DNA of 64,000 nucleotides from Pseudopedobacter sp037968815 (GTDB taxonomy: Bacteria > Bacteroidota > Bacteroidia > Sphingobacteriales > Sphingobacteriaceae): contig JBBKWF010000019.1 in the NCBI GenBank assembly GCA_037968815.1, positions 86,616 to 150,615 of the forward strand, written 5' to 3'. Each line of letters begins with the position of its first letter. Positions within the stretch are counted from its first letter, which is position 1. The notes under the pieces were generated by a model. It had not been told where the DNA came from. It worked only from the letters and a program-made list of their open reading frames with translations, and ran no database searches. Below, in pieces: positions 54,460 through 63,810 of the stretch. The translations under genes and the position numbers were made by a program.

Positions 54460-54675
54460 TAGGCTTTTAGATATAAAAGTTAAATCATAATTTTTTTTTG
54501 AGTGACTTTTGTAAGACTCATCAGAAGAAAAGGAAACTTACTAGAAAAACTTATAAAGATAGAGAAGCTTTACTTACACAAGACTATAAGTAGGTAACCT
54601 TACCTAAGAGAGAAGATGTCAATAAATACAATTAAATAAAATTTAACTGTATTTATAATTCATTCATAAGGCTTA

Positions 54676-57045
54676 TTAATTCAAATAAACATAAGTAATC
54701 CCATCTCCTCCTCTATCTACATGTTCATCCTCCATTTTCGCTACTTGAGGATAACCTTTTAGGTAATTACGAATTAGTTTTCTTAGAATTCCGTCGCCTT
54801 TACCGTGGATAACCTTAAAAGATGGAAAACCGAACATTACAGCCCGGTCAAAGTATCTTTCAATCTCGCCTAAAGCATCTTCTCCTCTTTTTCCACGCAC
54901 ATCTATCTCTGCAGAAAAATTAGCCGAAGACTCCACATAACTAGAAGTTCCAAAGCGCTTCACTTGTTTAGGTACACTTTTATTAGAAACCTTAACCACT
55001 TTTTTCTTTTTCACTACCGAGCGTAATTCGCCAAAAGCAACAATTAAATTATCTTTAGCAATTTCTAATACTTGCACTAAGTTTTCTGATTCTGGCATTT
55101 TCACCCAATCGCCAACTTCAATTTCTTCAATGTCTTTTTGTTGTTGTTTATTTGGAGCTTGTGGCTTTACTTCATTGGCTTTTAAAGCCGTATTCAACTC
55201 AGCTCTTAATTCTTGGGTTTTTGTTTTATCAGCTTTTGATTCTTTGATACCTGCAATAGTATTTTCTACTAGCTTGTTGGCATTTTTAATAATCTGCTGA
55301 GCTTCTGTTTTGGCGTCTCTGATTAAGTTACGCTTGTTTTCATCATAATAAGCTTTTAATTTTTCATTTTCTGCTAACAGCGATTGATATTTACGTTGCT
55401 GTTTATCTAGCGAAAGCTTCGTATCAAATACTTCTTTTTTATCGCGTTCTAAATCCACCAAAAGTGTATCTATTTTACGCTGTTGAACGCTGATTTTACT
55501 TTTTGCTAAATCAATTAAGTGTTTTGATAAACCTATTTTTTGTGCAATTTCAAAAGCATAAGAACTACCAGGTTTCCCCATCTCCAACATATACATGGGC
55601 TGTAGTTTCTCATTATCAAAAATCATTGAGGCATTCTCTAAACCTTCTGCGCTATTAGCGTAAAGTTTTAAGTTAGAATAATGCGTGGTAATCATCCCAA
55701 AACAACGTTTTTGATTGAGCTGTTCTAACACGGCTTCTGCAATTGGACCTCCAAATAAAGGATCTGTACCGGTACCAAATTCATCAATTAAAATTAAAGT
55801 TTTACCAGAAGTATGTTCTGTAAAATACTTCATCTTAGATAAATGCGCACTGTAAGTACTTAAATCACTTTCAATAGATTGGTCATCGCCAATATCAGCG
55901 AAAAGCTGTTTAAAAATACCGATTTCAGACTCTGCATCTGCTGGAATTAGCAAGCCAGCCTGTGTCATAATCTGCAATAAACCAACGGTTTTCATTGCTA
56001 CAGACTTGCCACCAGCATTTGGACCAGAAACTAATAAAACTCTTACTTTATCATCTAAATGAACATTTAAAGGAACTACCGATTTTCCACTTTCTTTATG
56101 GTTCAGTAGCAGTAAGGGGTGCTTTGCGTTAATCAGCTTTAGCCGAGTTTCCTTAACTAAAACTGGCATCTGTGCATCAATTTTTATGGCAAACAGTGCC
56201 TTAGCTCGTACAAAATCTAACTTGGTTAAAAAACCATGGTACGAAAAAAGAATTGGAACGTAAGGTCTGAGTTGGTTGGTTAACTCCGTTAAAATACGGA
56301 CTACTTCTCTTCGTTTCTCAAATTCTAAATCACGGATTTTATTATTGAGGGTAAAAACTTCTTCGGGTTCAATATAAACCGTTTGCCCCGATGCAGATTC
56401 GTCATGCACAAAACCTTTTAATTTCCGCTTATTTTCTGCTAAAATCGGGATACAAATACGACCTTCTCTAACGGTTAAACTACCATCTGCAACCCAGTTA
56501 TTGTTTTGAGCATTTTTATAAATCTGATCTATTTTTTTTAGAGCTTCTTGTTCTGCTTTCGCAATTGCTGTGGTAATTTCGGCTAATAAACGCGAAGCAT
56601 TAGGCTTCATTTTGCCCTTTGGGTCTATAACTGCTTCAATATGCCTAATAATACCTTTTTCTATCGGCAAGTGTTCAAACAATGCTTCTAGATTAGGATA
56701 TAAACCATTTCTGCTCTCAAAATATCGTATAACTGCAAAAACCGTTTGTAAAGAAACATAAATCTGAAAGACCTCATCTTCGCTTAAAAAAGCACCTTCT
56801 AGTTTTGCTTTTTCTGCCAGTCTTTTTATGTCATAAAAACTTTGAATTGGTAAAGGTTGGTCATTTTCAATAATATTTTTAAACTCGGAAGTTTGCCTCA
56901 AAAACTTATTAATTTGGTCATATTGGCTCATGAACTGGATTTTATCCACCATTCCCCTGCCCATCTCACTCATACACAAGTTCTTTATCGAGTCTCTAAT
57001 TTCATCGAAACCCAACTTATGTAAACTATTTTGCGGATAAATCAT
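54676..57045 (-). CDS. mutS2: MutS2 ATPase/endonuclease
   Basis: 789 residues. MutS-type core and clamp helices, ATPase Walker A SGPNAGGKSVAMKT at about 337, DIGDDQSIESDLSTYSAHL, Walker B ILIDEFGTGTDPLFGG at about 420, TTHYSNLK; a coiled-coil region with many Lys/Glu (about 510-620); and a C-terminal Smr nuclease domain (IDVRGKRGEDALGEIERYF, VIHGKGDGILRKLIRNYL). MutS2 acts on recombination intermediates and stalled/collided ribosomes rather than mismatches. It lies two bases after the DUF4296 gene, so the two are cotranscribed. Confidence 0.97.
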   Translation of the reverse strand: MIYPQNSLHKLGFDEIRDSIKNLCMSEMGRGMVDKIQFMSQYDQINKFLRQTSEFKNIIENDQPLPIQSFYDIKRLAEKAKLEGAFLSEDEVFQIYVSLQTVFAVIRYFESRNGLYPNLEALFEHLPIEKGIIRHIEAVIDPKGKMKPNASRLLAEITTAIAKAEQEALKKIDQIYKNAQNNNWVADGSLTVREGRICIPILAENKRKLKGFVHDESASGQTVYIEPEEVFTLNNKIRDLEFEKRREVVRILTELTNQLRPYVPILFSYHGFLTKLDFVRAKALFAIKIDAQMPVLVKETRLKLINAKHPLLLLNHKESGKSVVPLNVHLDDKVRVLLVSGPNAGGKSVAMKTVGLLQIMTQAGLLIPADAESEIGIFKQLFADIGDDQSIESDLSTYSAHLSKMKYFTEHTSGKTLILIDEFGTGTDPLFGGPIAEAVLEQLNQKRCFGMITTHYSNLKLYANSAEGLENASMIFDNEKLQPMYMLEMGKPGSSYAFEIAQKIGLSKHLIDLAKSKISVQQRKIDTLLVDLERDKKEVFDTKLSLDKQQRKYQSLLAENEKLKAYYDENKRNLIRDAKTEAQQIIKNANKLVENTIAGIKESKADKTKTQELRAELNTALKANEVKPQAPNKQQQKDIEEIEVGDWVKMPESENLVQVLEIAKDNLIVAFGELRSVVKKKKVVKVSNKSVPKQVKRFGTSSYVESSANFSAEIDVRGKRGEDALGEIERYFDRAVMFGFPSFKVIHGKGDGILRKLIRNYLKGYPQVAKMEDEHVDRGGDGITYVYLN

Positions 57046-57047
57046 TC

Positions 57048-57605
57048 TTAATCTTTGTTGCTTTTTTTAGTTTCCTCAACTTGTTTTAACTTTATGCTGT
57101 CCTGTAAACGCTTTAAGCTATCTAAATAGGTGTATTGGATATATGATTTTTTAATATCCACATTATAAGTGTTAACGTGATTCAAATTTGAAGCGTGTCT
57201 CTTAAATTTCCCAAATAAATAAGTATACATCTCCTGCGTTGTTGCAAAGTCATTAACAAACTTTGTTTCCTTTGGATTAAAATCATCTTGTATTCTTAAT
57301 AAGCTATCAGACACTAAAGTGTACATAGAATCTAGCTCAATTGGGTCTTTACTATAATGTTTAAGGCTGTTGGTAAACATTGCCGAATCTATTTTATATT
57401 TATTAAAAACGTAGTTATAGCGACTATGCGCTTGCATTTTCATGGTATCTGTATTATAAACCTGATTTAAAGCCGCATCGGTCAGTTGCATATCTAACAT
57501 CACATTTATCATTTTCTCCTTTATAATTATACCCTTTGGCAAATTATTTTGTTGGCAGGCCACATAAAATAGCACAACAGCAATTAGTAGTATTAATTTT
57601 TTCAT
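57048..57605 (-). CDS. DUF4296 lipoprotein
   Basis: 185 residues with a lipobox (LFYVAC, Cys17). The DUF4296 core is visible: IIKEKMINVMLDMQLTDAAL, YNYVFNKYKIDSAMFTNSLKHYS and ELDSMYTLVSDSLLRIQDDF. Helical, envelope-located, function not known. It is the first gene of a two-gene unit with mutS2 and is divergent from yggS. C-terminus Lys/Glu-rich. Confidence 0.87.
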   Translation of the reverse strand: MKKLILLIAVVLFYVACQQNNLPKGIIIKEKMINVMLDMQLTDAALNQVYNTDTMKMQAHSRYNYVFNKYKIDSAMFTNSLKHYSKDPIELDSMYTLVSDSLLRIQDDFNPKETKFVNDFATTQEMYTYLFGKFKRHASNLNHVNTYNVDIKKSYIQYTYLDSLKRLQDSIKLKQVEETKKSNKD

Positions 57606-57670
57606 AAAATAAAAAAGCCAATCTTAACATTTCATACATACTTACGTTCGTGTTATACCGTAAGCATTTG

Positions 57671-57678
57671 TATTTTTG
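57671..57678 (+). promoter_or_regulatory. Putative -7 box for the yggS operon
   Basis: TATTTTTG, an exact TAnnTTTG match, 26 bases before the yggS ATG; a TTCG at 57647-57650 is at about the right distance for a weak -33 element. Confidence 0.5.
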
Positions 57679-57704
57679 CAAATAATCTATAAAATTAAGC
57701 ATTA

Positions 57705-58400
57705 ATGAGCATTACAGACAATATAAAAGCAATAAAGAACGAAATTGAAAGCGTAGCGGTTAAATTGGTTGCTGTTTCAAAGACTAAACCCAACGAAGAT
57801 ATTTTAGAAGCTTACCATGCAGGGCAACGTATTTTTGGCGAAAACCAAGTACAAGAAATGGTAGAGAAGCATGAAGCCTTACCAAAAGATATTCAGTGGC
57901 ATTTAGTTGGGCACTTACAAAGTAACAAAGTTAAATACATTGCTCCGTTTGTAAGCTTAATTCATGGTGTTGATAGTTTAAAGCTATTGATAGAAATTAA
58001 CAAGCAAGCACTTAAAAATGACCGCGTTATCGACTATTTATTGCAGATATATATTGCCGATGAAGAAACGAAATTTGGTTTAGGTTTTGACGAAGCGATT
58101 GAACTTTTAGAGTCGCAAGAGTTTACTGAGCTTAATAACGTAAGGATTGTAGGTTTAATGGGAATTGCCACCAACACCGAAAACCCTAAACAAATAACAG
58201 AAGAATTTTACGAGTTACAGACTTTGTTTAAAGGGGTTAAAGTAAGCTATTTCAGAAACGAAGATAGTTTTAAAGAACTTTCTATGGGGATGTCTGCCGA
58301 CTATAAAATTGCTATTGAGCAAGGTTCAACATTAGTACGCATTGGAAGTGATATTTTTGGAGAGCGAATAATTAAACACTATAAAAACGAAGAGAAATAG
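57705..58400 (+). CDS. YggS-family pyridoxal phosphate homeostasis protein
   Basis: 231 residues, alanine-racemase-like barrel of the PLPBP family. The PLP lysine is in LVAVSKTKP (Lys26), followed by GENQVQEMVEKHE, WHLVGHLQSNKVKYI, and C-terminal LSMGMSADYKIAIEQGSTLVRIGSDIFG. It binds PLP and buffers its free level; it is not a racemase. First gene of a compact operon: its TAG is followed directly by the ATG of the GNAT gene. Confidence 0.96.
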   Translation: MSITDNIKAIKNEIESVAVKLVAVSKTKPNEDILEAYHAGQRIFGENQVQEMVEKHEALPKDIQWHLVGHLQSNKVKYIAPFVSLIHGVDSLKLLIEINKQALKNDRVIDYLLQIYIADEETKFGLGFDEAIELLESQEFTELNNVRIVGLMGIATNTENPKQITEEFYELQTLFKGVKVSYFRNEDSFKELSMGMSADYKIAIEQGSTLVRIGSDIFGERIIKHYKNEEK

Positions 58401-58865
58401 ATGGACATAAATATCAGGTTTGCCACAGAAAACGATTGTGAAAGAATGCTGGAGCTTATTCATGAATTGGCACTTTATGAAAATATGCCAGAAGAAGTTA
58501 CGGTAACTTTGGATGAGTTTAAGGAAGCTGGCTTTGGAGAAGAAGTAGCTTGGAAAGCTTTTGTAGCCGTTTGCAATGGTAATATAGAAGGCTTTGCTTT
58601 ATATCATATCAGGTACTCTACCTGGAAAGGCCCACGCTTATACTTAGAAGATTTTATTGTTACCGAAAAAATGCGTGGACAAGGAATTGGAAAAATATTA
58701 TTTGAACGAGTTATTGAAGAAACTAAAGCCCGCAATTACAAAGGCATGGTGTGGCAGGTTTTAGATTGGAACCAGCCTGCAATTAATTTTTACAATAAAT
58801 ATAATGCAGAGTTTGAAGGTGGCTGGTTAAATGCTTCTTTATCCTACGAGCAAACTAAAGGGTAA
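58401..58865 (+). CDS. GNAT-family N-acetyltransferase (SAT-like)
   Basis: 154 residues, one GNAT domain. Acetyl-CoA loop is RGQGIGKILFERVIEE; the YLEDFIVTEKMRGQG strand before it and WQVLDWNQPAINFYNKYNAEF near the end are typical of the diamine/spermidine acetyltransferase-like group. It should acetylate an amino group of a small molecule; substrate not certain. Zero-base spacing with yggS upstream, one base to the next gene. Confidence 0.9.
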   Translation: MDINIRFATENDCERMLELIHELALYENMPEEVTVTLDEFKEAGFGEEVAWKAFVAVCNGNIEGFALYHIRYSTWKGPRLYLEDFIVTEKMRGQGIGKILFERVIEETKARNYKGMVWQVLDWNQPAINFYNKYNAEFEGGWLNASLSYEQTKG

Positions 58866-58866
58866 T

Positions 58867-59745
58867 ATGAAAAACATTATCATTGCTCTTTCTTGTTTAA
58901 CATTGCTTTCCTGTCAAAATAAAGCTAACAACAACACGGATACTACTGTTGATGAAAGTGATACTTCTGAATTGATTGAAACAATTCTTAATCACACAAT
59001 TAGGCCAACAGCTACAGAGAAAACCTTATTTAAGGATAGCTTACCTTACCAAACTATCCGATTTTATAAAACGACAACAAAAAGCACAGACCCAAAAGAT
59101 AGTGCTAAGTATGCTTACGTAAAATCAAATTATCCGCAGTTTGCAAATGATTATGTTTTTTTAAACAATAAAGTTTTAAGTATCGCTACCGCCGAACCTT
59201 GGACAGGGAACAAAACTTATAGCATGGAGAAAGCTTCTAATTTATTTTTTAAAGAATATTTAGAGTTTAAAAAAGAATATCCGGAGAGTCCGGCCACTTA
59301 TACTTGGGACGAAGATTTGAAAGTAAGCTTTCAAGATGTTAACTTATTGGTACTTACAGACGAGTCTTATGTTTATACTGGTGGTGCTCACGGATTAGAA
59401 AGTATTGTTTATTTTAATTTAGATTTAGAAAATCAAAAAGAATTGATTTTAAGCGACTTACTAGTTAGTAATTATAGTAACAAACTTACTGATGTTGCGG
59501 AGTCGATTTTTAGAAAAGATGAAGATTTAAACCCAACAGAACCGTTAGTGAAATACTTTTTTGAAAACGACATATTTAAACTCACTGAAAATTTCGCTAT
59601 TACCGATGAAGGTCTTTTGTTTACGTATAACCCTTACGAAATTAGAGCCTATGCAGAAGGAACCACTGATATACTGATTCCTTATGCTAAAATAAAAGAC
59701 CTAATAAATCCAAATAGCTTCATCTCAAAATATATAAAAGACTAA
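58867..59745 (+). CDS. DUF3298/DUF4163 lipoprotein (RsiV-like)
   Basis: 292 residues from the ATG at 58867. The open frame goes 12 codons further into the GNAT gene, but the lipoprotein signal (IIALSCLTLLSC) starts here and the GNAT stop is at 58865. The mature part has TETHE-like DUF4163 strands and the DUF3298 signature VYTGGAHGLESIVYFNLDLE, then FAITDEGLLFTYNPYEI. Related domains occur in anti-sigma RsiV, which binds lysozyme; no sigma factor is near. Overlaps the aspartate kinase start by one base. Confidence 0.87.
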   Translation: MKNIIIALSCLTLLSCQNKANNNTDTTVDESDTSELIETILNHTIRPTATEKTLFKDSLPYQTIRFYKTTTKSTDPKDSAKYAYVKSNYPQFANDYVFLNNKVLSIATAEPWTGNKTYSMEKASNLFFKEYLEFKKEYPESPATYTWDEDLKVSFQDVNLLVLTDESYVYTGGAHGLESIVYFNLDLENQKELILSDLLVSNYSNKLTDVAESIFRKDEDLNPTEPLVKYFFENDIFKLTENFAITDEGLLFTYNPYEIRAYAEGTTDILIPYAKIKDLINPNSFISKYIKD

Positions 59746-60998
59746 TGCAGGTATTCAAATTTGGAGGCGCATCAATAAAGGATAGTGCCGGTATTAAAAA
59801 TCTGACTGAAATTATAAAGTTAAACCAAGCCCAGCCACTGTTAATTGTGGTTTCGGCAATAGGAGAAACCACCGATGCTTTAGAAAAACTAGCGGATAGC
59901 TATTTTAATCAAAGGGATGACCTTCAAGGTATCTTTGAGAAAGTAAAGGCTTACCATTTTGAAGTTTTACACCAGCTTTTTGAAGATCAACATCCTGTCT
60001 TTGATGAGGTCAGCAATACTTTTGTGGAGATTGATTGGGTTATTGAAGATGAACCCGTTGATGAATACAACTTTATTTATGATCAAATTGTATCTATTGG
60101 CGAGTTAGTTTCCAGTAGAATTGTTGGTCATTATTTAAACAGCATGGGTATTAAAACAAAATGGATTGATGCCCGATCTTACATTCAAACAGATAATGTT
60201 TATCGTGAAGCAAAAATTAACTGGGAAAAGACAACACAGCTGATCCAAAAAGATATTCCCCAGTTATTAGAAAACAGCTTTATCATTACACAAGGCTTTA
60301 TTGGTAATACTTCCGAAAACTACACCACCACATTGGGTAGAGAGGGTTCTGATTTTAGTGCTGCTATTTTTGCATCTTGCTTAAATGCAGAAAATCTTAC
60401 CGTTTGGAAAGATGTGCCGGGTATTTTAAATGCAGATCCTAAACTGTTTGATGATTGCGTGAAATTTGATGAGCTTTCCTACACAGAAGCTATCGAAATG
60501 ACATATTATGGTACAAACGTTATCCATCCAAAAACCATTAAGCCTTTACAAAATCAACAAGTTCCATTATTTGTAAAGTCATTTATAGAGCCATTAGACA
60601 GCGGTACGGTAATCAGAGAGGCAAATATCATCATCTCCACTCCTATTATCATCGTTAAGAAAAAGCAGGTGATTCTTACACTGCATACTAGGGACTTAGC
60701 TTTTATTACCGAAACCCAAATAAGTGATATTTTTAAAGCTTTTGCTGATACAAGCATAAAAGTAAACACGCTACAAATATCTGCTTTATCTTTTTCTGCT
60801 AGTTTTGATGAAGATGAACGCAAATTCGCTAAATTCAAGACAATTGTAAACCCGGAGTTAGAGTTACGATATGAATCTGGCTTGAAGCTATTGACTATCC
60901 GTCACCCTAATGAAGAAGTTCTTAAAAAATACATCTTAGGAGAAATTTATTTAGAAGAGCGTAATAGAGATACTGCTCATTTTGTAATTAAAGAATGA
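59745..60998 (+). CDS. Aspartate kinase
   Basis: 417 residues, monofunctional aspartokinase: KFGGAS at 5-10, VVSAIGETTDALEKLA, the substrate region LGREGSDFSAAIFA, WKDVPGILNADPK and EMTYYGTNVIHPKT, then C-terminal ACT-type regulatory segments. It phosphorylates L-aspartate, the first step to lysine, threonine and methionine. The start overlaps the DUF3298 stop by one base and its stop overlaps the next start by four (ATGA), indicating coupled translation. Confidence 0.95.
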   Translation: MQVFKFGGASIKDSAGIKNLTEIIKLNQAQPLLIVVSAIGETTDALEKLADSYFNQRDDLQGIFEKVKAYHFEVLHQLFEDQHPVFDEVSNTFVEIDWVIEDEPVDEYNFIYDQIVSIGELVSSRIVGHYLNSMGIKTKWIDARSYIQTDNVYREAKINWEKTTQLIQKDIPQLLENSFIITQGFIGNTSENYTTTLGREGSDFSAAIFASCLNAENLTVWKDVPGILNADPKLFDDCVKFDELSYTEAIEMTYYGTNVIHPKTIKPLQNQQVPLFVKSFIEPLDSGTVIREANIIISTPIIIVKKKQVILTLHTRDLAFITETQISDIFKAFADTSIKVNTLQISALSFSASFDEDERKFAKFKTIVNPELELRYESGLKLLTIRHPNEEVLKKYILGEIYLEERNRDTAHFVIKE

Positions 60999-62173
60999 TT
61001 GAGCTATTTAGAAAATTAACCAGCAAAGAAGTTCAGGATTTCATTAATAAAAACCTGAAGACAGATTTATCTAAACTGATATTGAAAGGTTCTCCTTTTG
61101 AAGATTTGGATATTAAAATTCTTGCGAAGCAAATTGAAGGTAAAAATAAAACAGTAAAAAAACTACCTACCTGGTACAAAACTAATGGCATTATTTATCC
61201 TCCTAAATTAAATTTAGAGCAATCGTCATCAGAGGTTACTGCAAATTACAAAGCTTCTTTAATCAGCAATGGTTCATTGCTTGACTTAACAGGTGGCTTT
61301 GGCAGTGATGCTTATTACTTTGCGCAAAAAGCCAATTCTGTCACTCACTGTGAAATAGATGCAGAGCTTTCCGAAATTGTAAAACACAATTTTGAGATTC
61401 TTGACATTACTAACGTAACTACGGTAACAGGAGATAGCGTTCAGTTGTTAAAAGGACAAGAAATATACGATACCATTTATATTGACCCTTCTCGCAGAGC
61501 TAACTCTGGTCGGGTTTTTCTTTTAAAGGATTGCGAACCTGATGTTGTAGCGAATCAAGAAAAGTATCTCAAAAAAGCAAAAAGAGTAATTATTAAAACT
61601 GCTCCAATGCTCGACATTCAATCTGCTTTAAAAGACTTGAAACATGTGGTAGAGGTGCATGTAGTAAGTTTAAAAAACGAATGTAAGGAGTTACTGTTTA
61701 TATTGGAACCGAACAGCACTAAAGAGCCGAAAATTCACTGTGTGCTCTTAAACTCACATGACACCAAGGTAATTCGCTTTAAGCTTGAAGAGGAAAGAAA
61801 TGCCGAAAGCAAAGCTGGGAAACTATTAAACTATGTTTATGAGCCAGATGCTTCTTTATTAAAGGCCGGGATGTTTAAATTATTAACAGAAAGATACCCT
61901 GTCACTAAAATTCATCAGCACAGCCACCTTTATACTTCTAATGAGCTAATAGATTTCCCTGGAAAGAGGTTTAAAGTCATCAAAACTATTTTGTTTAATG
62001 ACTTTTCAAAGGCACAAGTTCCAAAACAAATTAACTTAGTTTGTAGAAATTTCAACTTTAAGCCGGATGAGCTTAAAAAGAAATTTAAGCTAAAAGATGG
62101 TGGAACCGATTTCTTGTTTTTTAGTACCAACTATAAAGACCAGAAAATAGTAATCCATGCGCAAAAAGTATAA
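60995..62173 (+). CDS. Class I SAM-dependent methyltransferase with THUMP-like domain
   Basis: 392 residues. The SAM-binding motif I is LLDLTGGFGSDAYYFA near 97-111, followed by HCEIDAELSEIVKHNF, and the NPPY-like position is IYIDPSRRANSGR. The C-terminal part (KFKLKDGGTDFLFFSTNYK) is the THUMP-like domain of this Bacteroidota/Firmicutes family, suggesting an RNA (probably rRNA or tRNA) substrate. Fifth gene of the yggS operon. Confidence 0.87.
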   Translation: MIELFRKLTSKEVQDFINKNLKTDLSKLILKGSPFEDLDIKILAKQIEGKNKTVKKLPTWYKTNGIIYPPKLNLEQSSSEVTANYKASLISNGSLLDLTGGFGSDAYYFAQKANSVTHCEIDAELSEIVKHNFEILDITNVTTVTGDSVQLLKGQEIYDTIYIDPSRRANSGRVFLLKDCEPDVVANQEKYLKKAKRVIIKTAPMLDIQSALKDLKHVVEVHVVSLKNECKELLFILEPNSTKEPKIHCVLLNSHDTKVIRFKLEEERNAESKAGKLLNYVYEPDASLLKAGMFKLLTERYPVTKIHQHSHLYTSNELIDFPGKRFKVIKTILFNDFSKAQVPKQINLVCRNFNFKPDELKKKFKLKDGGTDFLFFSTNYKDQKIVIHAQKV

Positions 62174-62188
62174 ACAAACGCTTAAATA

Positions 62189-62494
62189 ATGATGTACAAC
62201 TTAAAATCCAGCATTGGACAATTCAGACTGATTTGCTTTTTAGAAGGTATTACCCTTTTAATTTTGGTATTTATAGCTATGCCCTTAAAGTACCAATTTG
62301 ACAACCCCATCGTTACCAAAATCTTTGGTCCTATCCACGGAGCTTTATTTCTTGGATACGTAGCTTACACTATTCTTTTTGCCTATAAATTTAAGTGGAG
62401 TTTTCAAAAAATATTTTGGGTAAGTATTGCTAGCTTTTTCCCTTTTGCTACTTTTTATGTAGATAAAAAAGTATTAGCTAAAATTCCAGCTTAA
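62189..62494 (+). CDS. DUF3817 integral membrane protein
   Basis: 101 residues with three hydrophobic helices: FRLICFLEGITLLILVFIA, FGPIHGALFLGYVAYTILFA and KIFWVSIASFFPFATFYVD. The FLEG..LL and GP.HG positions match DUF3817. Function not known. It ends the operon, 15 bases after the methyltransferase. ATG at 62189, or the in-phase second Met at 62192. Confidence 0.87.
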   Translation: MMYNLKSSIGQFRLICFLEGITLLILVFIAMPLKYQFDNPIVTKIFGPIHGALFLGYVAYTILFAYKFKWSFQKIFWVSIASFFPFATFYVDKKVLAKIPA

Positions 62495-62502
62495 TTACCA
62501 CA

Positions 62503-62601
62503 CCGTCATGCTGACGATAGGAAGCATCTCACAAGTAAATCATTATTGCAACACCAATACATCTTTTATAATGAGATGTTTCACTAGTGTTCAACATGAC
62601 G
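62503..62601. repeat. REP-like intergenic element, copy 1
   Basis: Starts CCGTCATG, followed by GCATCTCACAAGTAAAT, and ends with GAGATG ... CATGACG, so the two ends are partly complementary. It has the same plan as the elements at 63679 and 63811. It lies directly downstream of the DUF3817 stop. Confidence 0.75.
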
Positions 62602-62612
62602 AGATGAATAAA

Positions 62613-62647
62613 ACAAAAAAAGCTGGTTTAATTTCTTAAACCAGCTT
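62613..62647 (-). terminator. Rho-independent terminator after the cold-shock gene
   Basis: A perfect 12-bp stem (AAGCTGGTTTAA with TTAAACCAGCTT), 4-base loop, with a T run on the minus strand. 21 bases after the csp stop. Confidence 0.88.
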
Positions 62648-62667
62648 CCACCCCGTTGAAATTTTGA

Positions 62668-62862
62668 TTATATCTTCTTTACATTCACTGCTTGTGGACC
62701 TTTTTGTCCTTCAGCAACTTCAAACTCTACATTATCATTGTCTTTGATAGCATTTACACCACCTTCAACGTCTTTAAAATGTACAAAGATGTCTTTACCC
62801 TCGTAAATAATAAAACCAAAACCTTTTTGGGCATTAAACCATTTAACTGTACCAGTTTCCAT
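62668..62862 (-). CDS. Cold-shock domain protein
   Basis: 64 residues from the ATG at 62862; the open frame is 12 codons longer but the conserved METGTVKWFNAQKGFGFI starts here. RNP1 (KGFGFI) and RNP2 (DIFVHF) are intact, with the rest of the OB fold (VEFEVAEGQKGPQAVNVKKI). It binds single-stranded RNA/DNA and melts RNA structure. An exact -7 box lies upstream. Confidence 0.96.
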   Translation of the reverse strand: METGTVKWFNAQKGFGFIIYEGKDIFVHFKDVEGGVNAIKDNDNVEFEVAEGQKGPQAVNVKKI

Positions 62863-62895
62863 AAAATATTGATATTTAGATTTATAATTTAATAC

Positions 62896-62903
62896 CAAAT
62901 ATA
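62896..62903 (-). promoter_or_regulatory. Putative -7 box for the cold-shock gene
   Basis: On the minus strand TATATTTG, an exact TAnnTTTG match, 34-41 bases before the ATG. The -33 element is not clear. Confidence 0.45.
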
Positions 62904-62933
62904 AAATATTTTTTAAACTAACCGCTCTCTAAA

Positions 62934-63566
62934 CTATTTGTTTGGTTGAGGAGTCATTCTTAAATAAGGTTTAATCTCTGTAAACCCTTTTGGAAACTTA
63001 GCTGGAATGTCTTCCGTTTTGATTGCAGGAACTACAACAACATCATCTCCGTCTTTCCAATCTGCTGGAGTTGCAACGCTGTGATAAGCGGTTAACTGCA
63101 AGGAATCAATCACACGAATGATCTCATCAAAGTTTCTTCCTGTTGATGCAGGGTAAGAAATAATAAGCTTTACAGTTTTATCCGGTGCAATAATAAATAG
63201 AGACCTTACTGTTAAAGTAGCTGAAGCATTTGGATGCATCATCCCGTAAGCTTCAGAAATTTCTTTGTTTTCATCAGCAATAATTGGGAAATTAACCTCT
63301 ACATTTTGTGTTTCGTTAATATCTTTAATCCAACCTTGGTGAGACTCAACAGAATCAACACTCAGTGCCATTACTTTAACATTTCTTTTATCAAACTCTG
63401 GCTTTAAAGCCGCTGTTCTACCTAATTCGGTAGTACAAACTGGAGTGTAATCTGCCGGATGCGAAAATAACACTCCCCAGTTGTCTCCTAAATATTCATA
63501 AAAATCAAGTTCACCAGATGAAGTTTTCACTTTAAAATTTGGTGCAATATCTCCTAATCTTAACAT
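62934..63566 (-). CDS. 1-Cys peroxiredoxin (Prx6-like)
   Basis: 210 residues, thioredoxin fold. The peroxidatic Cys44 is in HPADYTPVCTTELGR; downstream are SVDSVESHQGWIKDI and the Prx6-type C-terminal arm (TPADWKDGDDVVVVPAIKTED, FPKGFTEIKPYLRMTPQ). No resolving Cys is seen. It reduces H2O2 and organic peroxides in the cytoplasm. The upstream region (minus strand) has TTTG at 63621-63624 and TAAATTGG at 63593-63600 with 20 bases between, a good promoter candidate. Confidence 0.95.
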   Translation of the reverse strand: MLRLGDIAPNFKVKTSSGELDFYEYLGDNWGVLFSHPADYTPVCTTELGRTAALKPEFDKRNVKVMALSVDSVESHQGWIKDINETQNVEVNFPIIADENKEISEAYGMMHPNASATLTVRSLFIIAPDKTVKLIISYPASTGRNFDEIIRVIDSLQLTAYHSVATPADWKDGDDVVVVPAIKTEDIPAKFPKGFTEIKPYLRMTPQPNK

Positions 63567-63592
63567 AACTATTTGTTTTAAATTTTACTCTA

Positions 63593-63624
63593 CCAATTTA
63601 GTAGTCTTTTGTTTATTTACCAAA
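63593..63624 (-). promoter_or_regulatory. Putative promoter of the peroxiredoxin gene
   Basis: Read on the minus strand: TTTG (63621-63624), 20 bases, then TAAATTGG (63593-63600), one mismatch from TAnnTTTG. The start codon follows 26 bases later. Confidence 0.45.
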
Positions 63625-63678
63625 TAAAAGCATTGATAAATATAAAATTATGACATAAAAAAAGCAGCTTTAATCATT

Positions 63679-63782
63679 CCGTCATGACAACGACAGGAGA
63701 CATCTCACTCGTAAATCTATTATCAGTTTGACGACGTCGCTTAAACAATACAAGTGAGACCTCTCGTACCTCGAGGTGACGA
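63679..63782. repeat. REP-like intergenic element, copy 2
   Basis: CCGTCATGACAACGACAGG, then GACATCTCACTCGTAAATCT, and at the far end GTGAGACCTCTCGTACCTCG with GAGGTGACGA; the two ends are partly complementary. Same plan as copies 1 and 3. Confidence 0.8.
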
Positions 63783-63810
63783 ACGGATAAATAATTGGGA
63801 AAGGTTCATT

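Noticed and set aside
53602..54540. The 14-mer GAAAAGGAAACTTA on both sides of the sigma gene (53602-53615 and 54527-54540)
   Set aside because: A single short match in AT-rich DNA, partly chance; not called a target-site duplication because no transposase or inverted ends are seen.
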